From Clostridiales bacterium (GTDB taxonomy: Bacteria; Bacillota; Clostridia; Christensenellales; Aristaeellaceae), in assembly GCA_019419995.1 (NCBI GenBank), contig JAHZHZ010000001.1:164626-228625 (forward strand): a DNA stretch of 64,000 nt. Direction: 5' to 3'. The notes under the pieces were generated by a model, which was not told the DNA's origin, searched no databases, and was given only the letters and a program-made list of their open reading frames with translations. Both the position numbers and the translations under genes were made by a program. Below, piece by piece: positions 36,624-44,254 of this stretch (position 1 is its first letter; the number at the start of each line of letters is the position of its first letter).

Positions 36624-36789
36624 TGTTCTTCCCTCCTCTTGCGTGCCATGGTGGTTCAATGTTTTGATTATACTATACTTTGCCAACTTAAAACAGGGCT
36701 AAAATTGTGGATGATTTGTTGAGTAATTTTCAAAAAACAGAAAATAGATTAGCCTTCTTCCGTCTTCCGAGAAATTGGATGGAAGCCAG

Positions 36790-37320
36790 GCCCACAGGGT
36801 ACTGAGTATCAATATCCATTGGGGGTGGTGCCGAAGTGGTGGAATAGAGCGCTGTAGGTGATCTGCCCCAGGGGCTGCGCGCACATGGAAAGAGTGAATA
36901 CGCAGGATGTGACTTTTCCCATCAATGCCTTGGGGGTGTGCCTCTGAATGTTGGGAACGGCGCAGGTGGAGAAAAAGCTGCAACTAAGCTGGCAGTAGCA
37001 GAACGCCGCCAGTAAAATACTGATTTTGTGTATTCATAGGAAACCAGAAGAATACAGAGGTAAAGGAGAAAAGAACAGCGGGAAGGCGGCGCAGACACAG
37101 CTTTTGCGCAAGAAGGCCCACCCATGTGTGGCCCAGCGCTGCGGGAAATCCTATGGCGCTTTTTGCAATGGCATAGCGGCCTGAAGGCAGCCGAAGCAGA
37201 TGGGAAAGCCAACCATGGTGATCTCTGGGTATTTATTGCGCGCCATGTCCATTCCCCATCCGTTGATGTTGTGCCGATTATGCTGTAACAAAGGTGTGGA
37301 GTACGCATAAAATTTATTCT
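36790..37320 (-). pseudogene. Decayed MFS transporter remnant
   Basis: No open frame covers this stretch, but the minus strand, read across frames, gives pieces of an MFS_3-type drug/siderophore exporter: ...YPEITMVGFPICFGCLQAAMP (about 37160-37240), and then VPNIQRHTPKALMGKV and SMCAQPLGQITYSALF (about 36830-36950), which resemble the helix 10-11 region of such carriers. Stops and at least one frameshift interrupt it, and the N-terminal half is missing. It precedes the two-component system on the same strand. Confidence 0.6.
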
Positions 37321-37387
37321 GCAGGAAGGATTTGGGGGAATGCGCGAATAATTTATAGTAGTCCAAGCATGCGAGAGGAGAGGCACT

Positions 37388-38635
37388 ATGGAGCAATTGA
37401 TGCAGAAGGATGCGCATCGGATCATCTGCCATGCCATTGAACGGGTGTTGCCTGAAACCGCAGTGAAACATGCGTTGGAGAGCATCGAAAATGCACCGTC
37501 CTACTTGGTGGCCATCGGTAAAGCGGCATGGAGAATGGCCAGCGCAGCAGCGGAGGTATTGGGGAAGAATCTGATTGAAGGCATTGTAATTACCAAATAT
37601 GGGCATTCTCGGGGAGCTATCGACCGGGTTCGTATTTATGAGGCGGGGCATCCCCTTCCTGATGCCAATGGTCTGATGGCTACGCGACGCGCCTTGGAAC
37701 TGGCGGATAGGTTGGGTGAAGGGGACAGGTTGATTTTGTTGGTTTCCGGCGGGGGCTCCGCGCTGTTTGAGGCTCTGCCAGAGGGTCTGTCGCTGGAGGA
37801 ATTGACGGATCTGAATCAAAAGCTGTTGGCTAGCGGTGCAAATATTGGGCAGATCAATACAGTGCGCAAGCATCTTTCCTTGGTAAAGGGGGGCAGATTT
37901 GCCCTGCGCTGTGCGCCGGCGCAAGTGGTCAACATAGTTTTGAGCGACGTCATTGGTGATCCACTGGATGTCATCGCTTCGGGGCCCGCCCATCCAGATG
38001 AAAGCAGAGCAGAAGAGGCGCTGGAAATTCTCACACAATTTGGCATTGAGCCGGGGGAGCAGATGCGGCGGATACTGCTTCGTAAGACGCCCGGAGAGTT
38101 GTCCAATGTTTCCGCCTATGTGACCGGAAACGTTCAATTGCTTTGTGAGGGAGCGGCGGAAATGGCTCGTCAGCTGGGATACGTTCCTGCGATTCTAACC
38201 ACGACCCTCGACTGTGAAGCCAGGGATGCGGGACTGTTTTTTGCCGCTCTGGCCCGGCAGATCCGCGCTGGAGAGAGTTGCTTTGCGCCGCCATGCGCCC
38301 TGATTGCTGGGGGAGAGACAGTGGTACATCTCAGAGGGGGCGGTAAGGGCGGTCGGAATCAGGAATTGGCGCTGGCAGCATCCAAGGGAATAGCCGGCCT
38401 TGACGATGTGCTCTTTTTTTCCGTGGGTTCAGACGGCACCGATGGCCCTACAGACGCGGCAGGTGGCATGGTGGACGGCCTGTTTTATCGAGCGTGCTGC
38501 GAGAGGAATCGGAGCGTGGAAAGAGCGTTGGAGGACAATGACGCCTACCCCTTGCTGAAAGAAATGGGAGCCTTGATTGTTACCGGCCCCACCGGCACCA
38601 ACGTCAATGATCTGATGGTGCTGTTGGTAAAATAA
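37388..38635 (+). CDS. Glycerate 2-kinase (MOFRL/GckA family)
   Basis: A 415-residue type II glycerate kinase. LVSGGGSALF, VLSDVIGDPLDVIASGP, GGGKGGRNQELAL and FSVGSDGTDGPTDAAGG (MOFRL domain) are diagnostic. It phosphorylates D-glycerate to 2-phosphoglycerate. This links to sugar-acid catabolism, since hydroxyacid dehydrogenase and aldolase steps in the 9-20 kb operon can give glycerate. ATG at 37388 follows GAGAGGAGAGG. Monocistronic as far as visible. Confidence 0.93.
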   Translation: MEQLMQKDAHRIICHAIERVLPETAVKHALESIENAPSYLVAIGKAAWRMASAAAEVLGKNLIEGIVITKYGHSRGAIDRVRIYEAGHPLPDANGLMATRRALELADRLGEGDRLILLVSGGGSALFEALPEGLSLEELTDLNQKLLASGANIGQINTVRKHLSLVKGGRFALRCAPAQVVNIVLSDVIGDPLDVIASGPAHPDESRAEEALEILTQFGIEPGEQMRRILLRKTPGELSNVSAYVTGNVQLLCEGAAEMARQLGYVPAILTTTLDCEARDAGLFFAALARQIRAGESCFAPPCALIAGGETVVHLRGGGKGGRNQELALAASKGIAGLDDVLFFSVGSDGTDGPTDAAGGMVDGLFYRACCERNRSVERALEDNDAYPLLKEMGALIVTGPTGTNVNDLMVLLVK

Positions 38636-38768
38636 ACTATTGTTGAAATGTGGCTTTTGACTAATGGAGAAAGGATCCTCCGTGCTGGATTTCAGCATGA
38701 GCTGCTGTTTGCGGGAATTTGATTGAATCATGATATGAATTTTTTCGGATGTTCTTCTCAGAATACGG

Positions 38769-38797
38769 TTGACAAATTCGGATGAAAGCGATAAAAT
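38769..38797 (+). promoter_or_regulatory. Promoter of the sugar ABC importer operon
   Basis: TTGACA (38769-38774), 17 bases, TAAAAT (38792-38797), about 50 bases before the binding-protein start. No clear operator repeat next to it. Confidence 0.75.
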
Positions 38798-38851
38798 TTC
38801 ATTATGGAATTATTATTATGAGTATGCAATCATGGAAAGGAGACTTATGCC

Positions 38852-40117
38852 GTGAAGAAACTTATTACTCTGATTTTAGCACTTGTATTGGTGTGTTCTC
38901 TGGTGGTTGTGGCAGGTGCCGAGGAGACAGGTTCCATTTACTACCTCAATTTTAAGCCAGAAGTAGCTGAGGCATGGGAAGATCTGGCTAAGGCCTATAC
39001 GGAGGAGACCGGCGTGCCTATGACCGTGGTGACCGCCGCTTCTGGTACCTATGAGGATACGCTCAAGTCCGAAATTGCCAAGACTGAAGCGCCCACCCTG
39101 TTTCAGGTCAATGGTCCCGTGGGCCTGAAGTCCTGGAAGGATTATTGCTATGATCTTTCAGGAACCTCCTTCTATGGGGAGCTGACCAACGACGCGTTTG
39201 CACTCAAGGATGGCGACGCGGTGCTGGGTATAGCCTATCTGTTTGAAAACTATGGTTTGATTACCAATACCGCTCTGCTGGAGGAAGCTGGCTACACGGT
39301 GGAGGATATCACCAATTTTGAAAGCTTGAAGGCTGTGGCCGAGGATATTACTGCCCGCAAGGATGAACTTGGTTTTTCGGCTTTCACCTCTGCAGGTATG
39401 GATTCCTCTTCTGACTGGCGCTTTAAGACCCATCTGGCCAATATGCCCATTTACTATGAATATCTGGCGGATGGCATCACCTCCACCGAGGCCATCAAGG
39501 GCACATATCTGGACAATTATAAGGCTATCTGGGATCTATATATCAATAACGCCACTTGTGAGCCGTCAATGATTGGCGCCAAGACCGGCTCTGATGCTGA
39601 AGCGGAATTCCAGTTGGGAGAGGCTGTGTTCTTCCAAAATGGAGACTGGGAGTATACCGCGGTTTCTGAATATATTCCAGATGAAGATCTGACTATGTTA
39701 CCCATCTACATCGGCGTGGAAGGTGAGGAGAATCAGGGTCTGTGCTCCGGTACGGAGAACTACCTGTGCGTGAACAAGAATGCATCCGAAGAGGATATTC
39801 AGGCTACGTTGGACTTCCTGTATTGGCTGGTGACCTCCGAGACAGGAACCACCACACTGGCGGATACCATGGGATTTGATATTCCCTTCAAAGGTGCCAA
39901 GGAATCCACCAACCTGTTTAAAAAGATTGCCGCCGAATATACGGAGGCTGGCAAAACGCCCGTGAGCTGGAACTTCACCACCATGCCTTCCGAGACATGG
40001 AAGGATGGCGTGGGCCAGGCTCTGACGGAGTATGCCCAGGGTACCGGCGAATGGGATGCCGTGGTGACCGCGTTTGTGGATGGCTGGGCTACCGAGTATG
40101 CGGCTGCCAATTCCTGA
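38852..40117 (+). CDS. ABC carbohydrate-binding protein, family 1
   Basis: A 421-residue exported protein. Residues 1-23 are a signal peptide without lipobox (ending VVVAGAEE). The mature part has the family 1 solute-binding pattern: FKPEVAEAWEDLAKAYTEETG, GTYEDTLKSEIAKTEAPTLFQVNG, and FFQNGDWEY. GTG at 38852 is the start; GGAAAGGAG lies 9 bases before it, and the ATG four bases upstream is in a different frame. It precedes two matching permeases. Confidence 0.9.
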   Translation: MKKLITLILALVLVCSLVVVAGAEETGSIYYLNFKPEVAEAWEDLAKAYTEETGVPMTVVTAASGTYEDTLKSEIAKTEAPTLFQVNGPVGLKSWKDYCYDLSGTSFYGELTNDAFALKDGDAVLGIAYLFENYGLITNTALLEEAGYTVEDITNFESLKAVAEDITARKDELGFSAFTSAGMDSSSDWRFKTHLANMPIYYEYLADGITSTEAIKGTYLDNYKAIWDLYINNATCEPSMIGAKTGSDAEAEFQLGEAVFFQNGDWEYTAVSEYIPDEDLTMLPIYIGVEGEENQGLCSGTENYLCVNKNASEEDIQATLDFLYWLVTSETGTTTLADTMGFDIPFKGAKESTNLFKKIAAEYTEAGKTPVSWNFTTMPSETWKDGVGQALTEYAQGTGEWDAVVTAFVDGWATEYAAANS

Positions 40118-40152
40118 TTCTAGGGTGTGAGCCTCAGATTGCAAGGATGAAT

Positions 40153-40181
40153 GGGATGCGGCGCGGCACACGCCGCATCCC
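40153..40181 (+). promoter_or_regulatory. Intercistronic hairpin between binding-protein and permease genes
   Basis: Perfect 11-bp stem GGGATGCGGCG / CGCCGCATCCC with a 7-base loop, 36 bases past the binding-protein stop, no T run. Likely a stabiliser or partial terminator that sets more binding protein than permease. Confidence 0.75.
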
Positions 40182-40288
40182 CGTTTCGTGATTCGACGGG
40201 CAATATCCGGTTCTGGAGTGAGGCTGCGGAGGCAGATATTGCTTGCCGGAGTGCAAAGCCCCTGATAAGCGAGGAGGAATGGTCTCTT

Positions 40289-41137
40289 ATGGAAAAAGCC
40301 ATACGCAAGTATTGGCCGGTATTTGTGTTGCCGACCATGATTGCATTTTTGGTAGGATTTTTAATTCCCTTTCTGATGGGAATCTATCTGTCCTTTTGCA
40401 ATTTTACTACGGTCATGGACGCGAAGTTTGTGGGATTGGCAAACTATGCGCGCATCTTTACCGATCCAAGCTCCAATTTTGTGCATGCCCTGTGGTATAC
40501 TTCCCTGTTTACAGTGGTCAATGTAATTTTGATCAACGTGTTTGGCTTTGTGTTGGCGCTGCTGCTGGTGCGAGGATTCAGAGGTACAAAACTTTTTCGA
40601 ACAGTCTTTTTCATGCCGAATCTTATCGGAGGTATCGTACTGGGCTGGATCTGGCAACTGATTTTAAATGGAGTCCTGGCCAAGTATGACCGTACGCTGG
40701 TCTATTCAGAAACCTATGGCTTCTGGGGGCTGACGGTATTAATGCTCTGGCAGCAGGCGGGGTATATGATGGTGATCTACATTGCCGGTTTACAGAGTAT
40801 TCCCGATGATCTGACGGAAGCCGCAGCTATTGATGGTGCTTCATCTCTTCAGACGCTGATCCATGTGAAGATTCCCATGGTGATGCCTTCCATCACCATC
40901 TGCACCTTTCTCACATTGACCAATTCCTTTAAACTCTTTGACCAGAACCTTGCCCTGACTAATGGTGCGCCTTCAGGTAACTCAGAATTGCTGGCGCTGG
41001 ATATCTTCAATACCTTCTATGGACGCAGCGGATGGCAGGGCGCTGGCCAGGCTAAAGCCGTCATCTTTTTCCTGATTGTAGCGGTGTTGGCGGCATTGCA
41101 GATGCGTCTGACCAACCGAAAGGAGGTGCAGCGCTGA
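40289..41137 (+). CDS. ABC sugar permease, MalF/UgpA-like
   Basis: A 282-residue membrane protein with six helices. The EAA loop EAAAIDGASSLQTLIHVKIPMVMP (quoted by its core EAAAIDGA) contacts the ATPase. Start ATG at 40289, behind GAGGAGG; an upstream extension of the frame runs through the hairpin and is not expected to be translated. The stop shares a base with the next start. Confidence 0.9.
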   Translation: MEKAIRKYWPVFVLPTMIAFLVGFLIPFLMGIYLSFCNFTTVMDAKFVGLANYARIFTDPSSNFVHALWYTSLFTVVNVILINVFGFVLALLLVRGFRGTKLFRTVFFMPNLIGGIVLGWIWQLILNGVLAKYDRTLVYSETYGFWGLTVLMLWQQAGYMMVIYIAGLQSIPDDLTEAAAIDGASSLQTLIHVKIPMVMPSITICTFLTLTNSFKLFDQNLALTNGAPSGNSELLALDIFNTFYGRSGWQGAGQAKAVIFFLIVAVLAALQMRLTNRKEVQR

Positions 41138-41982
41138 TGCATGGAAAAGTTTCCAAGGGTAGATATAACTGGATTTTGACCCTGGTGTTCAGCCTGGTTT
41201 CGCTGGCATACGTTTTTCCATTGGTGGTAGTACTGATGAATTCCTTTAAAAAGAAGGCATTTATCAACCGCATGCCCTTTGCTCTGCCGGATGCCAAGAC
41301 ATTTGTGGGTTGGGAAAATTATCAGAACGGTTTTAAAAAGATTGATTTCTTTAATTCCCTGCTCAACAGTGTAGTGATCACCGTGCTATCGGTGTTGCTG
41401 ATTCTATTGTGCACCTCTATGTGCGCATGGTTTATTACCCGTGTGCGCACTAAGCTTACAAGGGTGGTCTATTATCTTTGTATTTTCTCCATGATTGTGC
41501 CCTTCCAGATGGTAATGTTTACCCTCTCCAAGACGGCCGATACCCTTAAACTGACCACGCCTTTCACTATTCCCATCATTTATTTGGGCTTTGGTGCGGG
41601 CTTGGCGGTGTTTATGTTCTGTGGATATATGAAGACCTGTCCTATTGAAATCGAGGAGAGTGCCATGGTGGATGGCTGCACGCCTCTGCGAACTTTCTTC
41701 TCTATTGTTCTGCCCATTCTGCAACCGGCTTATGTGACCACGGCGATTCTCGAGGCCATGTGGATCTGGAATGATTATCTGCTGCCCTATCTGGTGCTGG
41801 ACTTGCGCAAATATAAGACCATTCCCATTGCCATACAGTATCTCAAGGGTGGATATGGCACGGTGGATATGGGTGCAATGATGGCCATGCTGGTGCTGTC
41901 CATACTGCCCATTGTAGCGCTCTATCTGTTCTTGCAGAAGTACATTATCAAGGGCATGGTTGCTGGCGCCGTCAAGGGCTAA
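41137..41982 (+). CDS. ABC sugar permease, MalG/UgpE-like
   Basis: A 281-residue membrane protein with six helices; the EAA loop here is ESAMVDGCTPLRTFF, and WNDYLLPYL is typical of the MalG family. AGGAGGTG precedes the start. No ATPase gene follows before the terminator, so the importer must borrow a shared MsmK-type ATPase encoded elsewhere. Confidence 0.9.
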   Translation: MHGKVSKGRYNWILTLVFSLVSLAYVFPLVVVLMNSFKKKAFINRMPFALPDAKTFVGWENYQNGFKKIDFFNSLLNSVVITVLSVLLILLCTSMCAWFITRVRTKLTRVVYYLCIFSMIVPFQMVMFTLSKTADTLKLTTPFTIPIIYLGFGAGLAVFMFCGYMKTCPIEIEESAMVDGCTPLRTFFSIVLPILQPAYVTTAILEAMWIWNDYLLPYLVLDLRKYKTIPIAIQYLKGGYGTVDMGAMMAMLVLSILPIVALYLFLQKYIIKGMVAGAVKG

Positions 41983-41996
41983 GCGTCTTGCACAAA

Positions 41997-42039
41997 TGCA
42001 AAAGCGCCCCGAAACTTTATGTTTCGGGGCGCTTTTGCA
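41997..42039. terminator. Strong bidirectional terminator after the sugar importer operon
   Basis: Nineteen-bp stem (TGCAAAAGCGCCCCGAAAC against its complement) with loop TTTAT; TTTT at the 3' side of the stem. Confidence 0.92.
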
Positions 42040-42167
42040 TGCCTGCTTTCCCAACATCCATGATAAATCTCCTAACGTGGATGGCGTATAGGGGCGGAAC
42101 TTCCTTTTTGCGTAGGGCAGAGGAACAAAAAACGACACGCGCAATAGTATGAACGGGAGGGAAGTAT

Positions 42168-43157
42168 ATGGCAAACGTAAGAATCGGAAGTGCAAGAAGT
42201 AGTTTTGGTAATACGGCTCCTGGCGATCAGAGCGGTGGCCGCGAAGTGAGTACCCAGGACTGGTACGACCATAGCCTGGGCTGGATTGTAATTCGGGCAA
42301 GGGATGCGCAGGCACGGGAAAAAATTGCCGTAGCCATGGAGCGCGCCTGTGCCAATGACGATATCGGTTATTCCCAGGGCACGAGAAATACCCTGTATGA
42401 AAATGTGCGAACCTCAAATTTTGACCCCGCAAAAACTACTAAAAAAGTCAACACGGACTGCTCGGCGCTGGTGCGGGTATGCTGCTGCTATGCAGGTAAT
42501 ATGGTAGGAGACTTTAATACAGCATCGATGAGCAGTAAATTGATGGCCACAGGTCAATATGAAAAGTTTACGGATGCAGATCACTGTAAATCTTCCAAAT
42601 TGCTGATGCGAGGCGATATTCTGGTAACTCGCAGCAAGGGGCATACCGCGGTGGTTCTGAGCAATGGCAGTGATGTGGGAGCGGCAGTTCAGCCGGAGGA
42701 AAAACCCGCGTTGGGCAGTCGAGTTTTGAAGAACGGCAGCGAGGGAGAAGATGTAAAGGAACTTCAGGGCTATTTAATCAACCTGGGCTATGATTGTGGC
42801 AGATGGGGTGCGGATGGAGACTACGGCGATGCGACGGAGTTGGCCGTAGGCAAATTCCAGAAAGACCATGGTTGCAACGTAGACGGGAATTATGGTCAGG
42901 AAACACATGCGGCATTGATGAAGGCATTGGAAGGGGATGGCGACAATCCGCCCGAAAACGCAAACAAAGTGCGCGTTGTGGGAGGAGATTGCTGGGTTCG
43001 GTCCATGCCTAAAACGGAAGGGAAAAAGCTGGGCACGGTCAAGGCTGGAGCATTGCTTCCTTATGGTGGGCAGCAAAGTCCGGATGGTTGGCTGGCGGTC
43101 GTGTTTGACAAGCAAAGCGGATGGATTTCCGGAAAATATGGAAGACTAGAGAAATAA
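42168..43157 (+). CDS. Endolysin-like cell-wall hydrolase: amidase-type domain, PG-binding domain, SH3 domain
   Basis: A 329-residue protein without signal peptide. Residues 1-175 look like an NlpC/P60 or CHAP-type hydrolase: Cys98 in NTDCSALVRVC and His159 in SKGHTAVVL are the likely catalytic pair. Residues about 190-255 (GSEGEDVKELQGYLINLGYDCG, DGDYGDATELAVGKFQKDHG) are a PG_binding_1 domain; the end (CWVRSMPKTEGKKLGTVKAG) is a bacterial SH3 domain. This domain set is common in phage lysins and in prophage-derived or germination hydrolases. No holin or phage genes are adjacent. GGGAGGGAAG precedes ATG 42168. Confidence 0.75.
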   Translation: MANVRIGSARSSFGNTAPGDQSGGREVSTQDWYDHSLGWIVIRARDAQAREKIAVAMERACANDDIGYSQGTRNTLYENVRTSNFDPAKTTKKVNTDCSALVRVCCCYAGNMVGDFNTASMSSKLMATGQYEKFTDADHCKSSKLLMRGDILVTRSKGHTAVVLSNGSDVGAAVQPEEKPALGSRVLKNGSEGEDVKELQGYLINLGYDCGRWGADGDYGDATELAVGKFQKDHGCNVDGNYGQETHAALMKALEGDGDNPPENANKVRVVGGDCWVRSMPKTEGKKLGTVKAGALLPYGGQQSPDGWLAVVFDKQSGWISGKYGRLEK

Positions 43158-43649
43158 GATGACTTATGAGAGAGCTACGATGAATTCATTTGACCTGTAA
43201 AAGAGATTGTTTATCTCACAGGGAATGGGGCAAGATGCGCCCAAATTGTATGGATGATCTATTGGATATGATTTTGCCATGCACTTGCGCCCGAGTGATT
43301 TAACCCCTGGTATGAATTTATCGGAATCTAAGGAATACAGAAGAATGAACGACGACCCCATTCCTTTGGAAATGGGGTCGTCAATTTTCAAAAGAGCTCA
43401 GGTTGGGAGATGGAAAGCTTAAATATATACCTAAAGAGCAAAATCTGTAGGGATAAAAATATTTTATGGCACAAGGGGAGAAAATGGATTTTCATCCTCT
43501 GTGTAAATTCTGATTTTTACAATGAAAATATAGCTGGTAGCGAAATTCTACGCATGATTGCGGAAATGTCTACGCTGCATGCTTGAGAAAAACGGGATTT
43601 TCAAGTACAATCTATTCACAATGACTGAAAGTAAGGAGGTGTTTTGCAC
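43158..43649. other. Gap with a terminator and a promoter
   Basis: Holds a hairpin GACGACCCCATT/AATGGGGTCGTC (43351-43382) downstream of the hydrolase gene and the promoter TTGAGA-17-TACAAT (43583-43611) for the XRE regulator. A 58-codon open frame (43410-43586) overlaps that promoter and resembles nothing known, so it is not called. Confidence 0.6.
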
Positions 43650-44165
43650 ATGACATTTAGCGAGAAATTGCAGCGACTACGTAAAGTAAACGGGCTTTCT
43701 CAGGAACGGTTGGCAGAAAAGCTGAATGTATCAAGACAGGCAATTTCAAAATGGGAAATGGGAGCTATTCCTGACATTGATAATGTCATCAAGATTAGTC
43801 GTTTCTTTGATTGTTCGTTAGATTATCTTTTGAACAATGAAGTTAAAGATATAAATGGGAAAATGTTGCCCTGTCAAAGTACACAAACAATGAATAGAAC
43901 AAATTATTTTTCATTGATTGCGGGCGGAATTCTATCGGGACTTGGAGCAATCGGATTATTAATTATTGGCATCTTGAATTCAGCACATCCTGTAGTCATT
44001 TATGATGATCCACAAGCGGAGGTAAAATCAATTTTAGAGACAGGAATTGGGGCATTTTTGAAATTTTATAATATTACATGGCTATTTGTTTTGTGCTGTG
44101 GACTTATTGTCTGTGGCGTATTCATTATCCTGCTGAACATTCGAAAAAGGGGAAGAACCACATGA
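43650..44165 (+). CDS. XRE-family transcriptional regulator with two membrane segments
   Basis: A 171-residue protein. Residues 1-65 are a Cro/C1-type HTH (FSEKLQRLRKVNGLSQERLAEKLNVSRQAISKWE). Two hydrophobic helices follow (about 85-108 and 140-162). Membrane-tethered HTH proteins of this kind are common in Bacillota, with unknown signals. Start ATG 43650, 10 bases after AAGGAGG; the TTG at 43644 is too close. Promoter TTGAGA-17-TACAAT at 43583-43611. Confidence 0.85.
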   Translation: MTFSEKLQRLRKVNGLSQERLAEKLNVSRQAISKWEMGAIPDIDNVIKISRFFDCSLDYLLNNEVKDINGKMLPCQSTQTMNRTNYFSLIAGGILSGLGAIGLLIIGILNSAHPVVIYDDPQAEVKSILETGIGAFLKFYNITWLFVLCCGLIVCGVFIILLNIRKRGRTT

Positions 44166-44191
44166 GATGAGAGTATCCTCCATCTACATAA

Positions 44192-44234
44192 AAATCGCCC
44201 CATTGACTCAAATTTTGAGCCAATGGGGCGATTT
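44192..44234. terminator. Bidirectional terminator between XRE and M28 peptidase genes
   Basis: AAATCGCCCCATTG / CAATGGGGCGATTT form a 14-bp stem, extended by an inner CTCAAA/TTTGAG pairing. It separates convergent genes and can act on both strands. Confidence 0.88.
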
Positions 44235-44254
44235 GTCCATGAGTATATTTTCCT

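Noticed and set aside
37151..38137. 328-codon minus-strand frame antisense to glycerate kinase
   Set aside because: Overlaps a clear MOFRL glycerate kinase over most of its length; only its last part touches the MFS remnant.
41404..42432. 342-codon minus-strand frame over a permease gene and the terminator
   Set aside because: Runs through a strong terminator and antisense to a typical MalG-type permease; low-complexity His-rich translation.
43410..43586. 58-codon plus-strand frame before the XRE gene
   Set aside because: Ends inside the promoter of the XRE gene and resembles nothing known.
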